Part shown: positions 36,071-45,593 of the stretch, one piece after another
Numbering within the stretch: the first letter of the stretch is position 1
Layout: every line of letters begins with the position of its first letter
Assembly (NCBI RefSeq): GCF_013141765.1
Contig: NZ_WHOD01000049.1
Span: forward strand, 62,001 to 126,000
Direction of reading: 5' to 3'
DNA from: Paenibacillus foliorum
GTDB lineage: Bacteria; Bacillota; Bacilli; Paenibacillales; NBRC-103111
DNA length: 64,000 nt
Made by a program: the position numbers and the translations under genes
Notes under the pieces: generated by a model
What the model was told of the DNA's origin: nothing
Databases searched by the model: none
What the model saw: the letters and a program-made list of their open reading frames with translations, nothing else

Positions 36071-36760
36071 TTATTTCCTGCCATAGTCGGCTTTGATCTC
36101 GCCCCATGCCTTCGTGTCCCATTTGATAATTTTGTTGCTGTAGGTATTATTGTGCAACCAAGCTAAAGCGCGGTCGACTAGCGTCCATATCTCTTGCGTC
36201 GATGCATCCCGCGGCAGATTGGTTGATACCTCTTTCTTGCGAATCCAACTCATTGCTGTTACCGAATCACTATAGATGGTCATCGAGCTGCCCTTCTGCT
36301 TCAGGTAGGCCAAAGCATGAACAACTGCCAGAAACTCGCCCAAGTTGTTCGTTCCCTTCGAGATCGGAGGATGCTGAAATATAATCTCTCCGGTCCGCGT
36401 ATCCACACCCTTATATTCAACGATGCCGGGATTGCCCTTACTACCCACATCGACAGAAATACTGTCGAGCACGACCTCAGGCGGAAGCACCCCATTGGGA
36501 GCAGCAGCGGATTTCCCTTTCCCTGCGGCTGCTCCGCTTTTGGCAGAGCCGCTCCCGCTGGATGAAGCAGTCGCTTTGGCTGCTCCAGCGAAGGAGGCTT
36601 TCCAGCCGCGGGACAATGCGGCTTTGGCTTCCGCCTCGCTCTCATAAGCTTTAAACCGCGCCTGCGGGTAGCCATTCGTCTGCGCTTGGCATTCTGCCCA
36701 TGAGGTGTAAATTCCGGGTACTTTCCCTTCCCATACCACGTAATATTTCTGCTTCGCCAC
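36071..36760 (-). CDS. Ribonuclease H with N-terminal viroplasmin domain
   Basis: 229-residue enzyme that cuts RNA in RNA-DNA hybrids. Residues 1-52 are a caulimovirus-viroplasmin-like domain (YYVVWEGKVPGIYTSW), which binds hybrid RNA-DNA in eukaryotic RNase H1. A Gly/Ala/Ser/Lys linker (about 55-90) joins it to an RNase HI domain with the four acidic residues Asp104, Glu142, Asp165 and Asp225. Start is GTG at 36760 after AGAGGTG. It follows recQ by 14 bases, so the two should be cotranscribed; both act on branched or hybrid nucleic acids. Confidence 0.9.
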   Translation of the reverse strand: MAKQKYYVVWEGKVPGIYTSWAECQAQTNGYPQARFKAYESEAEAKAALSRGWKASFAGAAKATASSSGSGSAKSGAAAGKGKSAAAPNGVLPPEVVLDSISVDVGSKGNPGIVEYKGVDTRTGEIIFQHPPISKGTNNLGEFLAVVHALAYLKQKGSSMTIYSDSVTAMSWIRKKEVSTNLPRDASTQEIWTLVDRALAWLHNNTYSNKIIKWDTKAWGEIKADYGRK

Positions 36761-36774
36761 AGTCTATCACACCT

Positions 36775-38553
36775 CTACCCGTTATAGTTTTTGAAAAACT
36801 CGATGAAGTACGCTCCATACTTGAAAAACTTCGCTTCCCCAACACCCTTGATCTTGAGCATCGCCGCCGGATTGGTCGGCTTAATCCCGCACATATCCCG
36901 CAGCGTGCTATCCGGGAATACAATGTATGGCGGGATGCCCTCGCGCTTCGCGATTTCCGTGCGCAGCCTGCGAAGCTCGTCGAACAACTCCGCTTCGACT
37001 TCGCGGGCCGCCGGCTCCGGCTTGATGCGCAGCTTCTGCACCACACGCTCGCTGCCTGCGAGTACCGCCTGGGCTTTAGCCTGCAGCCGCAGCACCGGAT
37101 ACTTGCCGTCGGTGATCAGGAGGTAGCCCTCGGCAACCAGCAATTGAATCAGGTCGACGATCTCCTTCTCCGTACGGTCCTTAAGCAGACCGTAGGTTGT
37201 CAGTTCATCGAAGCCCATCTCCAGCACCTTCTTGTTGCGGGAGCCCTTCAGTACTGACGCTACTGTCGTTGCTCCGAATCTCTCCCGCATCCGCCGCACG
37301 CATGAGAATATCTTCTGCGCCTCCAGCGTGATGTCCGTCAGCTGCCGTTCGGTGCTGCAGCTGCTGCAGCGAGTGCAATCCTCCACGTCGTCGCCGAAAT
37401 AGCGCACAATATAGCGCTGCAGGCACTGCGACGTATGGCAGTAGTCCGCCATCTGCTGCAGGCGGCGATACTCCTGCGCTTGGCGCTCGTTATCTCCAAT
37501 GGACTGCTCAATCAGAAACTTCTGAATATGAATATCCTGCGGGCTGAACAACAGCATACATTCACTAGGCTCTCCATCCCGCCCTGCGCGGCCCGCCTCT
37601 TGATAATAGGCTTCCATATTTTTGGGCATATTGTAATGGATGACATACCGCACATTGGACTTATCGATACCCATGCCAAAAGCGTTGCTTGCTACCATGA
37701 CGCGAATCTCGTCATATAGAAACTTCTCCTGCGCCTCAGCTCGTTCTTTATCGGTCATGCCCGCGTGGTACTTGCCTACAGGTACCTTCTGCTTGCGCAA
37801 AAGCTCATACAGGTTGTCCACTTCCTTACGGGTGGCTGCGTACACGATGCCCACCTCATCTTGATGCCCGCGGATGTAATCAAGCATCACATCCCGCTTA
37901 TTCTCGCCTTTGATTACCGAGAAGGCGAGATTCTCACGTGCGAAGCCCGTCACGAACATCTGCGGCTCTCTCAGCTGCAGATGCTTGACGATATCCTCTC
38001 GCACCTGATCCGTCGCAGTTGCTGTGAACGCCGCCACGATAGGCCGAGTCGGCAAGCTATCCACAAGCCGGCTGATAGCCAGGTAGCTTGGGCGGAAATC
38101 ATGGCCCCACTGCGATACGCAGTGGGCCTCATCCACCGCTACCATAGGCACAGCCAGATTAGTGAGCAGGTCTACAAAGCGCTCCGACTCCAGCCGCTCT
38201 GGCGCAACGTATAGCAGCTTGTATTCGCCCTGACTCGCCTTGCGGATGCGTTGCTCCACCTGCGCATAGGACAGTGAGCTGTTAATGTATGTTGCTGGCA
38301 CTCCGATACTATCGAGGCCATCCACTTGGTCCTTCATCAGCGAGATGAGCGGCGAAACGACAATTGTCGTACCGTTCAGCAGCATCGCTGGCACCTGATA
38401 GCAAATCGATTTACCCCCGCCAGTTGGCATAATACCAAGCGTATCCTGCTGATCCAACACACTGGCGATTACCTTCTTTTGCCCATCCCGAAATTTTCCG
38501 TAGCCATAGTACTTCTTCAGCAAAGCTTCCGCTTGCTCTATCGTGCCAACCAA
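36775..38553 (-). CDS. recQ: ATP-dependent DNA helicase RecQ
   Basis: 592-residue 3'-5' DNA helicase for recombination and fork repair. Motifs: MPTGGGKSICYQ, VDEAHCVSQWGHDFRPSY (including the RecQ aromatic loop), FTATAT, NAFGMGIDKSNVR and QEAGRAGRDG. A zinc-binding segment follows (YCHTSQC ... CTRCSSC), then the winged helix and a C-terminal HRDC domain (ELRRLRTEIAKREGIPPYIV). Start is TTG at 38553 with GGGGG about 12 bases upstream. Operon with the RNase H gene. Confidence 0.95.
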   Translation of the reverse strand: MVGTIEQAEALLKKYYGYGKFRDGQKKVIASVLDQQDTLGIMPTGGGKSICYQVPAMLLNGTTIVVSPLISLMKDQVDGLDSIGVPATYINSSLSYAQVEQRIRKASQGEYKLLYVAPERLESERFVDLLTNLAVPMVAVDEAHCVSQWGHDFRPSYLAISRLVDSLPTRPIVAAFTATATDQVREDIVKHLQLREPQMFVTGFARENLAFSVIKGENKRDVMLDYIRGHQDEVGIVYAATRKEVDNLYELLRKQKVPVGKYHAGMTDKERAEAQEKFLYDEIRVMVASNAFGMGIDKSNVRYVIHYNMPKNMEAYYQEAGRAGRDGEPSECMLLFSPQDIHIQKFLIEQSIGDNERQAQEYRRLQQMADYCHTSQCLQRYIVRYFGDDVEDCTRCSSCSTERQLTDITLEAQKIFSCVRRMRERFGATTVASVLKGSRNKKVLEMGFDELTTYGLLKDRTEKEIVDLIQLLVAEGYLLITDGKYPVLRLQAKAQAVLAGSERVVQKLRIKPEPAAREVEAELFDELRRLRTEIAKREGIPPYIVFPDSTLRDMCGIKPTNPAAMLKIKGVGEAKFFKYGAYFIEFFKNYNG

Positions 38554-38615
38554 AATAATACGTCCCCCTTAACAGCCAAGTTCTAAACCCTATCTATCCG
38601 CTCAATCCGCGTCCT

Positions 38616-39443
38616 CTATTCCACTTGTGCCAGCTTATTCGCAAGCCTCGATACAATCGGCTCTCCATCCCACACGATTTCTGTGACCGCTTTGCGGCTT
38701 CTGACCTCAGGCTCCTCTAGCAGCACGAAGAAATTTTTCGTGGGCAATTCACCAAGTCCATGCTTAGCAGACAGCTTGTCCAAATAAGGTCTCATATCCT
38801 CATGCTGTCCCGACATATTACCACCTTGCTGGGAAAAAGCATACAGAGCACTGGCTACAGGAACCCTCTTCACCCTGTAAAGTTCAACCGATCTAAGGAA
38901 AAAATCCCAATCCCAGTAATGGTACATCTCCGTATCGAACGGTCCCAGCCGATCGTGCAAGGCCCTCCTATACAAGCACCCCGAAGATACGAAAGTCGAA
39001 AATCGCCTCATCGCTTTCTCATCATGCTCATAGGCAAAGACGAAACGCTCCGTCGCCCTCCGCGTATTACCTTGTAGAATGTAGTCGAATATTTCGACAT
39101 CTGAATAAACCAGGTCTGCGTCCGCAATTTCCTGCAGCATCCGTTCGATATGGGTTGGAATTAGCAGATCATCGTCATCGCACAGCATAATGTAATCGCC
39201 CTTCACAAGCTCCAACCCTCGGTTCCTTGCGTGGACATGCTTTAAATTTTGATTCATATTAACAATTGTTATGTCCAGCTCGGGGTAAAGCTCTTTTATC
39301 ACATCAACTGGTTCACCGGCATCATTGACTACAATGATCTGCAAATGGCGATAGGTCTGCCTCCATAATGATTCAATCAACTCAGAGATATAACCGAGCC
39401 TGTTATACGTAGGAATGATGATCGATATTAAAGACTCTGCCAT
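38616..39443 (-). CDS. Family 2 glycosyltransferase
   Basis: 275-residue glycosyltransferase with GT-A fold. ISIIIPTYNRLGYI, the nucleotide-sugar Asp in VVNDAG, and the metal site CDDDDLL are clear, followed by YWDWDFFLR. No membrane helix at the end, so a soluble enzyme acting on envelope or exopolysaccharide precursors is likely. Donor and acceptor are unknown, and no other polysaccharide gene is adjacent. Confidence 0.88.
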   Translation of the reverse strand: MAESLISIIIPTYNRLGYISELIESLWRQTYRHLQIIVVNDAGEPVDVIKELYPELDITIVNMNQNLKHVHARNRGLELVKGDYIMLCDDDDLLIPTHIERMLQEIADADLVYSDVEIFDYILQGNTRRATERFVFAYEHDEKAMRRFSTFVSSGCLYRRALHDRLGPFDTEMYHYWDWDFFLRSVELYRVKRVPVASALYAFSQQGGNMSGQHEDMRPYLDKLSAKHGLGELPTKNFFVLLEEPEVRSRKAVTEIVWDGEPIVSRLANKLAQVE

Positions 39444-39666
39444 CCTTGATGCCCCTTCCGCTTACTTTATTTGCTTTTTGCATGACCGTGCAAGTGCAAG
39501 CTGCTATTGACAAGATACCAAAAAAACAGCAAAAGGGAAACCGTCAACAATTCCCGATGATGCATGACATGGTATATTTTGTAAGGTTTTAATAAAAGGA
39601 TTTCGTGATCTTCTGTTGAATTGCTTACTTTGGCCTTTATTCGCATTACATGGAGGAATTCTGCCG

Positions 39667-39852
39667 ATGACTTGGATTACGATGTACGAAAGCGATGCTC
39701 TTACGCTCGTTGTGGATGACGAGAAACAGACAGCTATGCTCGAAGTGAGCAGTGGAGGCTACCGCTCCCGGTATATCACTCTTCATTGGAATAAGCAGGA
39801 GCTTGCGGAGGTAATAAAAGCGTTACAGTTGGCCCATCAAACTTTAACTTAA
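39667..39852 (+). CDS. Small protein of unknown function
   Basis: 61-residue soluble protein beginning MTWITMYESDALTLVVDDEK and ending in an amphipathic helix (ELAEVIKALQLAHQTL). ATG at 39667 follows GGAGG by 10 bases; an upstream in-frame start at 39616 has no ribosome site. It ends 30 bases before the stalk-domain gene, so the two probably form one unit. I do not recognise the family. Confidence 0.6.
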   Translation: MTWITMYESDALTLVVDDEKQTAMLEVSSGGYRSRYITLHWNKQELAEVIKALQLAHQTLT

Positions 39853-39881
39853 AAGCAAAGTTCTCAGGAGGAATGGCTTAC

Positions 39882-40685
39882 ATGCGTGGAATAAAAAAAA
39901 TTCGTTTAGCCTCATTTGCTCTTGTTTTATCTATGTTGATAGCGATCATTCCTGCTCCAGTCAGCGCTCAGGAATCTTCAAAGATTCATATATATATTCA
40001 GCAGGAACTGCAGCAGTGGGATCAATCTCCATTTATTAGGGAAGGCAGCACTATGGTTCCTATGCGGGCCTTATTTGAGAAATTGGGCTTTCTGGTGACG
40101 TGGGATGCGGGAAAGCAAACAGCAACAGCGATCAAAGGCGGTTTAAGTATTTCTTTATCTATCAATCGCGGAACGGCAATGGTGAATGACACCGTTTATT
40201 ATCTGGATGTAACGCCTTTACTAGAGAATGAAAGCACCTTTATCCCTCTTCGATTTGTAAGTGAAGCAGCCGGTGCCGATCTTGTTTGGAACGAATCGGA
40301 TAGGTCGATCCAGGTACAATTCGAGACAGACCCGCAAAAACGAATTCATCGCCTTATCGACAATGTCACCCACAGTGGCAGCTTTATTCAAGCAGCCATG
40401 TCCATCACAAGTGGTGACGGAATCAAAAATAACGGAATCATAATAAACGAAATCACCATGAATGCCTCTGGAGCAGCAGCCAAGGTCAAGTTTACTGCTG
40501 ATATTACGGTTTCCAAAGCTGTTAAAAACGACCGTGGCATCACAATTTCACCTGTGGAATCCGTCGTTTATGAAATCACATGCGATGTCTACAAAGACGC
40601 GTTCGATCAGTGGCTACTCCAAACAGAGCCCTCGAAGATGACTTATACCCTTAAAGAGAAAAAACCTTTTATGAATGCCCCATAG
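39882..40685 (+). CDS. Secreted stalk-domain protein (copper amine oxidase N-terminal-like)
   Basis: 267-residue exported protein. Signal peptide ends in PVSA-Q (about residue 27). Residues 30-150 contain the stalk domain of copper amine oxidase type found in many Paenibacillus surface proteins: MVPMRALFEKLGFLVTWDA, then STFIPLRFVSEAAGADLVW. The C-terminal 110 residues are unassigned. Despite the domain name there is no oxidase domain; it is probably an adhesion or wall-binding module. ATG at 39882 follows GGAGG by 10 bases; an ATG nine bases earlier is too close to that site. Confidence 0.85.
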   Translation: MRGIKKIRLASFALVLSMLIAIIPAPVSAQESSKIHIYIQQELQQWDQSPFIREGSTMVPMRALFEKLGFLVTWDAGKQTATAIKGGLSISLSINRGTAMVNDTVYYLDVTPLLENESTFIPLRFVSEAAGADLVWNESDRSIQVQFETDPQKRIHRLIDNVTHSGSFIQAAMSITSGDGIKNNGIIINEITMNASGAAAKVKFTADITVSKAVKNDRGITISPVESVVYEITCDVYKDAFDQWLLQTEPSKMTYTLKEKKPFMNAP

Positions 40686-40698
40686 AGGAAATTTCAAC

Positions 40699-40744
40699 AA
40701 AAGGCAACCGGCCATGTTTATTGACATGACGGTTGCCTTTTTTA
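40699..40744. terminator. Bidirectional terminator
   Basis: AAAAGGCAACCG pairs with CGGTTGCCTTTT around an 18-base loop containing a further small stem, then TTTATT. It serves the stalk gene and the converging acetyltransferase gene. Confidence 0.85.
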
Positions 40745-40760
40745 TTGGGTAATCAAACTC

Positions 40761-41441
40761 CTACAAAGGCAGCAACCGAACGGGGTCGCTCACCTTCAGC
40801 TTCTCTATCATCCGGTACCATTGCTCAGGCTTATTGGGCAGAACCTCATAGTATCTCTCCAGGAAGTTGGTAATAGTTCCCGCGACAATACTTTCCACAT
40901 CATAAGCACCCTCGCCAAACGGCATGAAGCACAAATCAAGCTCTTGCACAGCAGCGCCGTCATTATGCCAGGAAGGATGAACATACGGAAAATCGAGTTT
41001 GCGATAGCCTAGATGAGCAAGCACTTCACGCCGCACGAACGGGTCCATCGCCTTTACTCCCCCAAAGCTATAGTCTTGTGCTAAATAGGGATTATAGATC
41101 TCAGCAAACATGCCAAGCAGCTCTCCGCTTCCCGCTTTTACTAAGAGCATAATGTCATCGGTTCGATTTTTCACTAAAAAGGGTCCAATTCCAAGCCCCT
41201 CGCGGCCAATTATGGTGAAGTCGGTCATCGCTACTTTCATATCCTCATAGTAGCGGTATTCTGTAGCACCGACGACCTCTCCTTCATGAACGGCGACAAA
41301 TACACGAATACCCGGATCATTCAATGGCTCTGCCCAAAGGTTGTATTCCAGCACTTCCTCCGATGGGAAAACCGATTTCATCAGATCATGCATTTGTCGA
41401 AAGTACGGATCATTGATTCCTGTAATACGAATATAGTCCAT
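40761..41441 (-). CDS. GNAT-like acetyltransferase
   Basis: 226-residue soluble protein. The first half has a GNAT shape (FVAVHEGEVVGATEYRYYED, then GREGLGIGPFLVKNR as a candidate acetyl-CoA loop with GLGIG). The second half, including MDPFVRREVLAHLGYRKLDFPY and HPSWHNDG, is typical of a Bacillales subgroup of unknown substrate. GGGGG precedes the ATG. Single gene. Confidence 0.7.
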   Translation of the reverse strand: MDYIRITGINDPYFRQMHDLMKSVFPSEEVLEYNLWAEPLNDPGIRVFVAVHEGEVVGATEYRYYEDMKVAMTDFTIIGREGLGIGPFLVKNRTDDIMLLVKAGSGELLGMFAEIYNPYLAQDYSFGGVKAMDPFVRREVLAHLGYRKLDFPYVHPSWHNDGAAVQELDLCFMPFGEGAYDVESIVAGTITNFLERYYEVLPNKPEQWYRMIEKLKVSDPVRLLPL

Positions 41442-41603
41442 TTTAATTCCCCCATTCCAGTGTTCTAGCCCAACCTCAAGTATACCAAGTGCTGGCGGTC
41501 ATTTCCAAGCTTGCTTTCCTGACTATTTTTACCCGGACCGTATTGTAATGAACCTTATTGACATAAGCTTAGCTGCATGCTATATTTAGCTCACGAAATT
41601 AAG

Positions 41604-41631
41604 TTGTGCGCAATTGAATTTTACACAATAT
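41604..41631 (+). promoter_or_regulatory. Peroxidase promoter with OhrR-like operator
   Basis: A possible promoter is TTGTGC (41604) and CAATAT (41626-41631), 16 bases apart. Between them CAATTGAATTTTA (41611-41623) matches 11 of the 13 core bases of the Bacillus OhrR box (TACAATTAAATTGTA). The OhrR-type gene is in the operon downstream, so autoregulation is likely. Confidence 0.55.
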
Positions 41632-41665
41632 TTATTTTACTTGAATTTAATTAGGAGGTTCTACC

Positions 41666-42160
41666 ATGTCCGTTTACGATTACTCTGTTACAACTATTAC
41701 TTCAGAAGAAAAAGCTCTTTCCGATTACAAAGGAGACATTCTCCTCATAGTTAATACCGCCAGCGGTTGTGGACTTACTCCACAATATACAGGTTTGCAG
41801 CACATCTACGATACTTATAAAAATTCCGGGGTTACGGTGTTAGGTTTTCCAAGCAATCAGTTTAAGAATCAAGAGCCTGGAACTAATGAAGAGATTAAGA
41901 GCTTCTGTGAATTGAACTATAAGGTTACCTTCCCTCTTTTTGCTAAAGTTGATGTAAAGGGAGAAAATGCTCACCCGCTGTTTGATTATTTGGTTAATAA
42001 TGTACCCGCTCCGCATCATACAGGTGATATTGAATGGAACTTTGTCAAATTCCTGGTTAATCAGGAAGGTCAAGTAGTCAAACAGTATCCTGCAAGAATG
42101 GAACCCGAAGCTATTGAGCAAGATATTAAAAAATTGGTGAATGGTGAACCTTTAGAATGA
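41666..42160 (+). CDS. Glutathione peroxidase family thiol peroxidase
   Basis: 164-residue peroxidase. Peroxidatic Cys35 is in NTASGCGLT; the resolving partner segment and Gln are in GFPSNQF, and the Trp/Asn in WNFVKF complete the active site. Bacterial homologues (BsaA type) usually take electrons from thioredoxin rather than glutathione. AGGAGG precedes the ATG. Its stop overlaps the start of the MarR/OhrR gene by four bases (ATGA), so expression is coupled and the pair probably answers organic peroxides. Confidence 0.92.
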   Translation: MSVYDYSVTTITSEEKALSDYKGDILLIVNTASGCGLTPQYTGLQHIYDTYKNSGVTVLGFPSNQFKNQEPGTNEEIKSFCELNYKVTFPLFAKVDVKGENAHPLFDYLVNNVPAPHHTGDIEWNFVKFLVNQEGQVVKQYPARMEPEAIEQDIKKLVNGEPLE

Positions 42161-42609
42161 ACCAAGACGAGTTGCTTAAGCTAGAGAATCAGCTTTGTTT
42201 TTCAATTTATGCTTGCTCACGGGAAATAACCAATCTATACCGTCCCTTACTTAATGAATTGGGAATAACGTATCCGCAGTATCTGGTTCTTATGGTTTTA
42301 TGGGAGAAACAAACATGCACGATCAAGGAAATTGGAGAAATCTTATATTTGGATTCGGGGACATTGACGCCTATGTTAAAAAGGATGGAGGATTCCGGTT
42401 TAGTTAACCGGCAACGCTCCAAATCTGATGAACGCATGGTGTTTGTTGAACTGACAGAGGCAGGCCAAGAACTCAAAAAAAAGGCTATCTGTATTCCTGA
42501 GACATGTATTCCGCATTTTAGTCTTTCAAACGAACAATATACGCAATTACTGCTGCAAATGAATCAATTAACTCAGAACCTCCAAATGAAAACGAAGTCG
42601 TTAAAATGA
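42157..42609 (+). CDS. ohrR: MarR family peroxide sensor of OhrR type
   Basis: 150-residue winged-helix repressor. Cys14 in ENQLCFSIYA corresponds to the reactive cysteine of one-Cys OhrR, and Tyr/Tyr residues that contact it follow (NLYRPLLNELGITYPQYLV). DNA-binding helix around TLTPMLKRMEDSGLV, wing in RSKSDERMVF. A second cysteine, Cys20, and Cys116/Cys121 may allow disulfides. It overlaps the peroxidase gene. Usually OhrR controls ohr; here it is paired with a glutathione-peroxidase gene instead. Confidence 0.85.
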   Translation: MNQDELLKLENQLCFSIYACSREITNLYRPLLNELGITYPQYLVLMVLWEKQTCTIKEIGEILYLDSGTLTPMLKRMEDSGLVNRQRSKSDERMVFVELTEAGQELKKKAICIPETCIPHFSLSNEQYTQLLLQMNQLTQNLQMKTKSLK

Positions 42610-42620
42610 ATATCCGAGAC

Positions 42621-42650
42621 AAAAAAGCAGGCCCTATAGCCTGCTTTTTC
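42621..42650 (+). terminator. Terminator of the peroxidase-ohrR unit
   Basis: AAAAAAGCAGGC pairs with GCCTGCTTTTT around a short loop. Confidence 0.87.
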
Positions 42651-42791
42651 ACGTATCCTAGCATGGAATACAACAAGAGCTTCACGCGAAAATCTTCTCG
42701 TAAATCTATTATAATAGGCTTCCAACGCGCGCGTTGCGGTGGTGTATGGCGGCCGGTCGAACCCCTCGCGCTTTTCTTCGGATAAATCAGC

Positions 42792-43571
42792 CTATGATTT
42801 CAAATCTTGCTGGGAAGCTCCCGCTCTAGCCTGATCCTTGCGGAATTCCGATGGCGTACAACCATTCCACTTTTTAAACGTATTGCTGAAATACGCGACA
42901 TCCGCATAACCTACCCGATCAGCAACTTCATTGATCCGCAGAGAGGTGCAGCACAGCAGCCTTTTGGCAGCCTCCATCCGTACTTCGACGATATAATCAA
43001 CGAAATTACGATTTAATTGCTGCTTAAACAATTGGCTTAAATAGCTTGGATTTAGATGAACCCGTGCTGCCGCCTCGGTCAAAGTAATGTCTCCGGCCAG
43101 GTGAGCCTGGATGTACTCCTTTACTTGCTCTATAGATGATTTGTGTAGCTTATCTTCATTCGTTGCCTTGATGGCCATGGTTCGATCGAGCTGTTGAGCT
43201 TGTTTATGCTCCATCCATTTGACCAGACATCGACGCATGTCTTCCATTTCAACCGGCTTAAGTAAATAATCAATGACCCCTAGCCTAAGCGCTTGCTGTA
43301 CATATTGAAAATCATCATAACCGCTGACTAGGATAACTTGCTGCCCGCTGTCTTGCTTCCGCACCTCTTGAACAAAAGCCAATCCTTCCATAACTGGCAT
43401 CCGTACATCCGTCAGAATGAGATCCGCCTCATGATCCTCCAGCCAATCCAACGCCTCAAGACCGTTCGAAGCTTCCTTCGCTACGGAAAAGGGCAGCTCT
43501 GTTTTCTCAAGCACCCGCTTCAGCGAGGTACGTACCCACCGTTCGTCATCCACCAATAACACTTGATACAT
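42792..43571 (-). CDS. YesN-type response regulator
   Basis: 259-residue response regulator. Receiver domain 1-120 with the phosphate-accepting Asp in LILTDVRMP, Thr/Ser region VSGYDDF and Lys in YLLKPV; AraC-type DNA-binding domain in the last 100 residues (HLNPSYLSQLFKQQ, VADRVGYADVAYFSNTFKK). Partner of the kinase upstream, 60 bases away on the same strand. In this family the regulators usually control nearby uptake genes; the TRAP transporter upstream is the obvious candidate. Confidence 0.92.
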   Translation of the reverse strand: MYQVLLVDDERWVRTSLKRVLEKTELPFSVAKEASNGLEALDWLEDHEADLILTDVRMPVMEGLAFVQEVRKQDSGQQVILVSGYDDFQYVQQALRLGVIDYLLKPVEMEDMRRCLVKWMEHKQAQQLDRTMAIKATNEDKLHKSSIEQVKEYIQAHLAGDITLTEAAARVHLNPSYLSQLFKQQLNRNFVDYIVEVRMEAAKRLLCCTSLRINEVADRVGYADVAYFSNTFKKWNGCTPSEFRKDQARAGASQQDLKS

Positions 43572-43630
43572 TTCATTGCCCGCCTCCTTTAGTCCGTTAT
43601 AAGCTAACGCCTGACTGATTCATTGGAAAT

Positions 43631-45502
43631 TTAGGATAGGGCATGAATACTTCCTTCCGAAGTTATGGGAACCGTCTTACCGCTCTCCTCCACAAAAGGA
43701 ATTCGAATACGTACCGCCGTTCCTTTTCCTGTAATGCTGTTTAAGGTCACCCCGTAGTCTTTACCATACAAATAAGCAATACGTCTATGAACATTAACGA
43801 TTCCGATGTGATCGCCTCCTGACAGAACATCCTTGCCTTCCAAATCTTGATGGATATGGCTAAGCTGCTCTTCGGACATGCCAACGCCAGTATCTCTTAC
43901 AGCAACGAAAAATGTTCCCTCCGTATCTCTTACCGCAGATATACGGATATGCATGAGACCAATGCCCGGCTCGATGCCATGAATCATACTGTTCTCCACG
44001 ATTGGTTGCAGCGAGAATTTAACAATGCTCTGGTCCAGCGCCCACTCCGGTACATCCAGCTCATATTCCAATCTCTCCTCAAACCGGAACTTCTGAATCT
44101 TCAAATAGACTTCACAAAAACGGAGTTCTTCCCGCAGGCTGACCGTCGGAGAGTCATTCTTCAAATTATAGCGCAGCAGCTTGGCTAACGAAGCCGACAT
44201 TTCGGCAATGTCATCCATATCTTTATCCAGCGCCATACCTCGAAGTGTTTCCAGCGAATTATATAAGAAATGAGGATTCATCTGCGACTGTAGAACCTTG
44301 AGCTCTGTTTCTTTTTGACGTAAGGAAGCCTCTGTTTCTCGTAAATGAGTAAAGTAGATTTCCTCAAGCAGACCCTCAAGCTTCTCAACCATTTTATTAA
44401 AGCCATGCGTCAACAGCCCCAGCTCATCCTTGGAGGTCACCTCCAGCTTACCTGAAAAGTCCCCGACTTCAACCTTTTTCATAAAATGATGCAGCCTTCG
44501 AATCGGCTGAAGCAAGCTGGTCGCAAACCCGATCCCCAGCAAATAGGCTACAATCAATGTCACCAATAGCGTCCAAAAGATGGTATGACCAATATAATTC
44601 ACCCCATTGGTTAGCTCCTTATAAGGAATTGAGGTCACTAGGCGCCAACCTAAATAAGGAGATAAGCTGTAAGTGAGAAAATTATTCGGCTTTCCCATCG
44701 TAATCATCGAGCCGCTATCATGTTGCAGCATGTAGCCGATATTGATATCACTGGCACGCTTGCCAACTTGCTGCATGTCAGGATGGTACACATAATGGTT
44801 CTGTGCATCAAGAATATATAGGAACCCCGTCCGTCCAATGCTCACCATCTCGGTAATTTCCTGAATTCGTTTAAAATTGACGTCCATAATCATGACACCG
44901 ATCGGATCGAGCGTATGGGGGCTTATTAAGCGACGCACGATAGAAATAACCTGTTCCTGACGATCTGGCCATTTGATAACTCGACTGATCAGTCTTGGAG
45001 ATCCATCGAGTGGAATATTGGGATACCAATACTCCTTTTCGAGTTCATCTACAGGAGTAGGGCTATTAAATTCCGTTGCATCCACAACCTGCACATCATT
45101 CAAAATGACCGTAATATTCGATATATCCGATCTTGAATAAGTCGCATTTTTCAGCACCTGCTCAATCTCATCCCGTATCCCGCTCTGCTGTACCTCTTCT
45201 AACGTTCTCATTCTCAGGAATCTCACCATATCGGGATGGTTAATAATACGCAGCGTATTGATCTCAAAGTCACGCACATAGTACTCGACATGCGTCTTCA
45301 CCTGCTCGATAATTTGCCAGCTGTACTGTCCTGCTTCCTGCTCCAATACCTCAGATGAGCGTTCGTAGGATATCAGTCCGACCAGCAGCATCGGAAATAC
45401 GACAATCAGCGCGGAGTAGAAAAACATTTTGCTGGTGAGCGGCAGATTTCGAAGTAAAATATAGCGTTGGAACCAGTCCGACGCTCGTTTCCATGCTTGC
45501 AT
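43631..45502 (-). CDS. YesM-type sensor histidine kinase
   Basis: 623-residue membrane kinase. One membrane helix near residue 30, an extracytoplasmic Cache-type sensor (about 50-295), a second helix (about 305-325), HAMP (LLQPIRRLHHFMKKVEVGDF), the His_kinase box QMNPHFLYNSLETLR, and an ATPase domain with PIVENSMIHGIE and RDTGVGMS. GGAGG precedes the ATG. Followed by its response regulator. The ligand is not known; the TRAP substrate is a reasonable guess. Confidence 0.92.
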   Translation of the reverse strand: MQAWKRASDWFQRYILLRNLPLTSKMFFYSALIVVFPMLLVGLISYERSSEVLEQEAGQYSWQIIEQVKTHVEYYVRDFEINTLRIINHPDMVRFLRMRTLEEVQQSGIRDEIEQVLKNATYSRSDISNITVILNDVQVVDATEFNSPTPVDELEKEYWYPNIPLDGSPRLISRVIKWPDRQEQVISIVRRLISPHTLDPIGVMIMDVNFKRIQEITEMVSIGRTGFLYILDAQNHYVYHPDMQQVGKRASDINIGYMLQHDSGSMITMGKPNNFLTYSLSPYLGWRLVTSIPYKELTNGVNYIGHTIFWTLLVTLIVAYLLGIGFATSLLQPIRRLHHFMKKVEVGDFSGKLEVTSKDELGLLTHGFNKMVEKLEGLLEEIYFTHLRETEASLRQKETELKVLQSQMNPHFLYNSLETLRGMALDKDMDDIAEMSASLAKLLRYNLKNDSPTVSLREELRFCEVYLKIQKFRFEERLEYELDVPEWALDQSIVKFSLQPIVENSMIHGIEPGIGLMHIRISAVRDTEGTFFVAVRDTGVGMSEEQLSHIHQDLEGKDVLSGGDHIGIVNVHRRIAYLYGKDYGVTLNSITGKGTAVRIRIPFVEESGKTVPITSEGSIHALS

Positions 45503-45593
45503 GATTGTCGCCTCCGGAGGGGGCGTGATGTGAAAACCAATAGGGTATCGACTTTAATCGACTACAGGCTTCAGCAAATTTTTCCGATCACTG

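Noticed and set aside
42723..42735. Palindrome AACGCGCGCGTT in the gap before the response regulator gene
   Set aside because: Short and isolated; no second copy or promoter relation seen, so no function can be argued.
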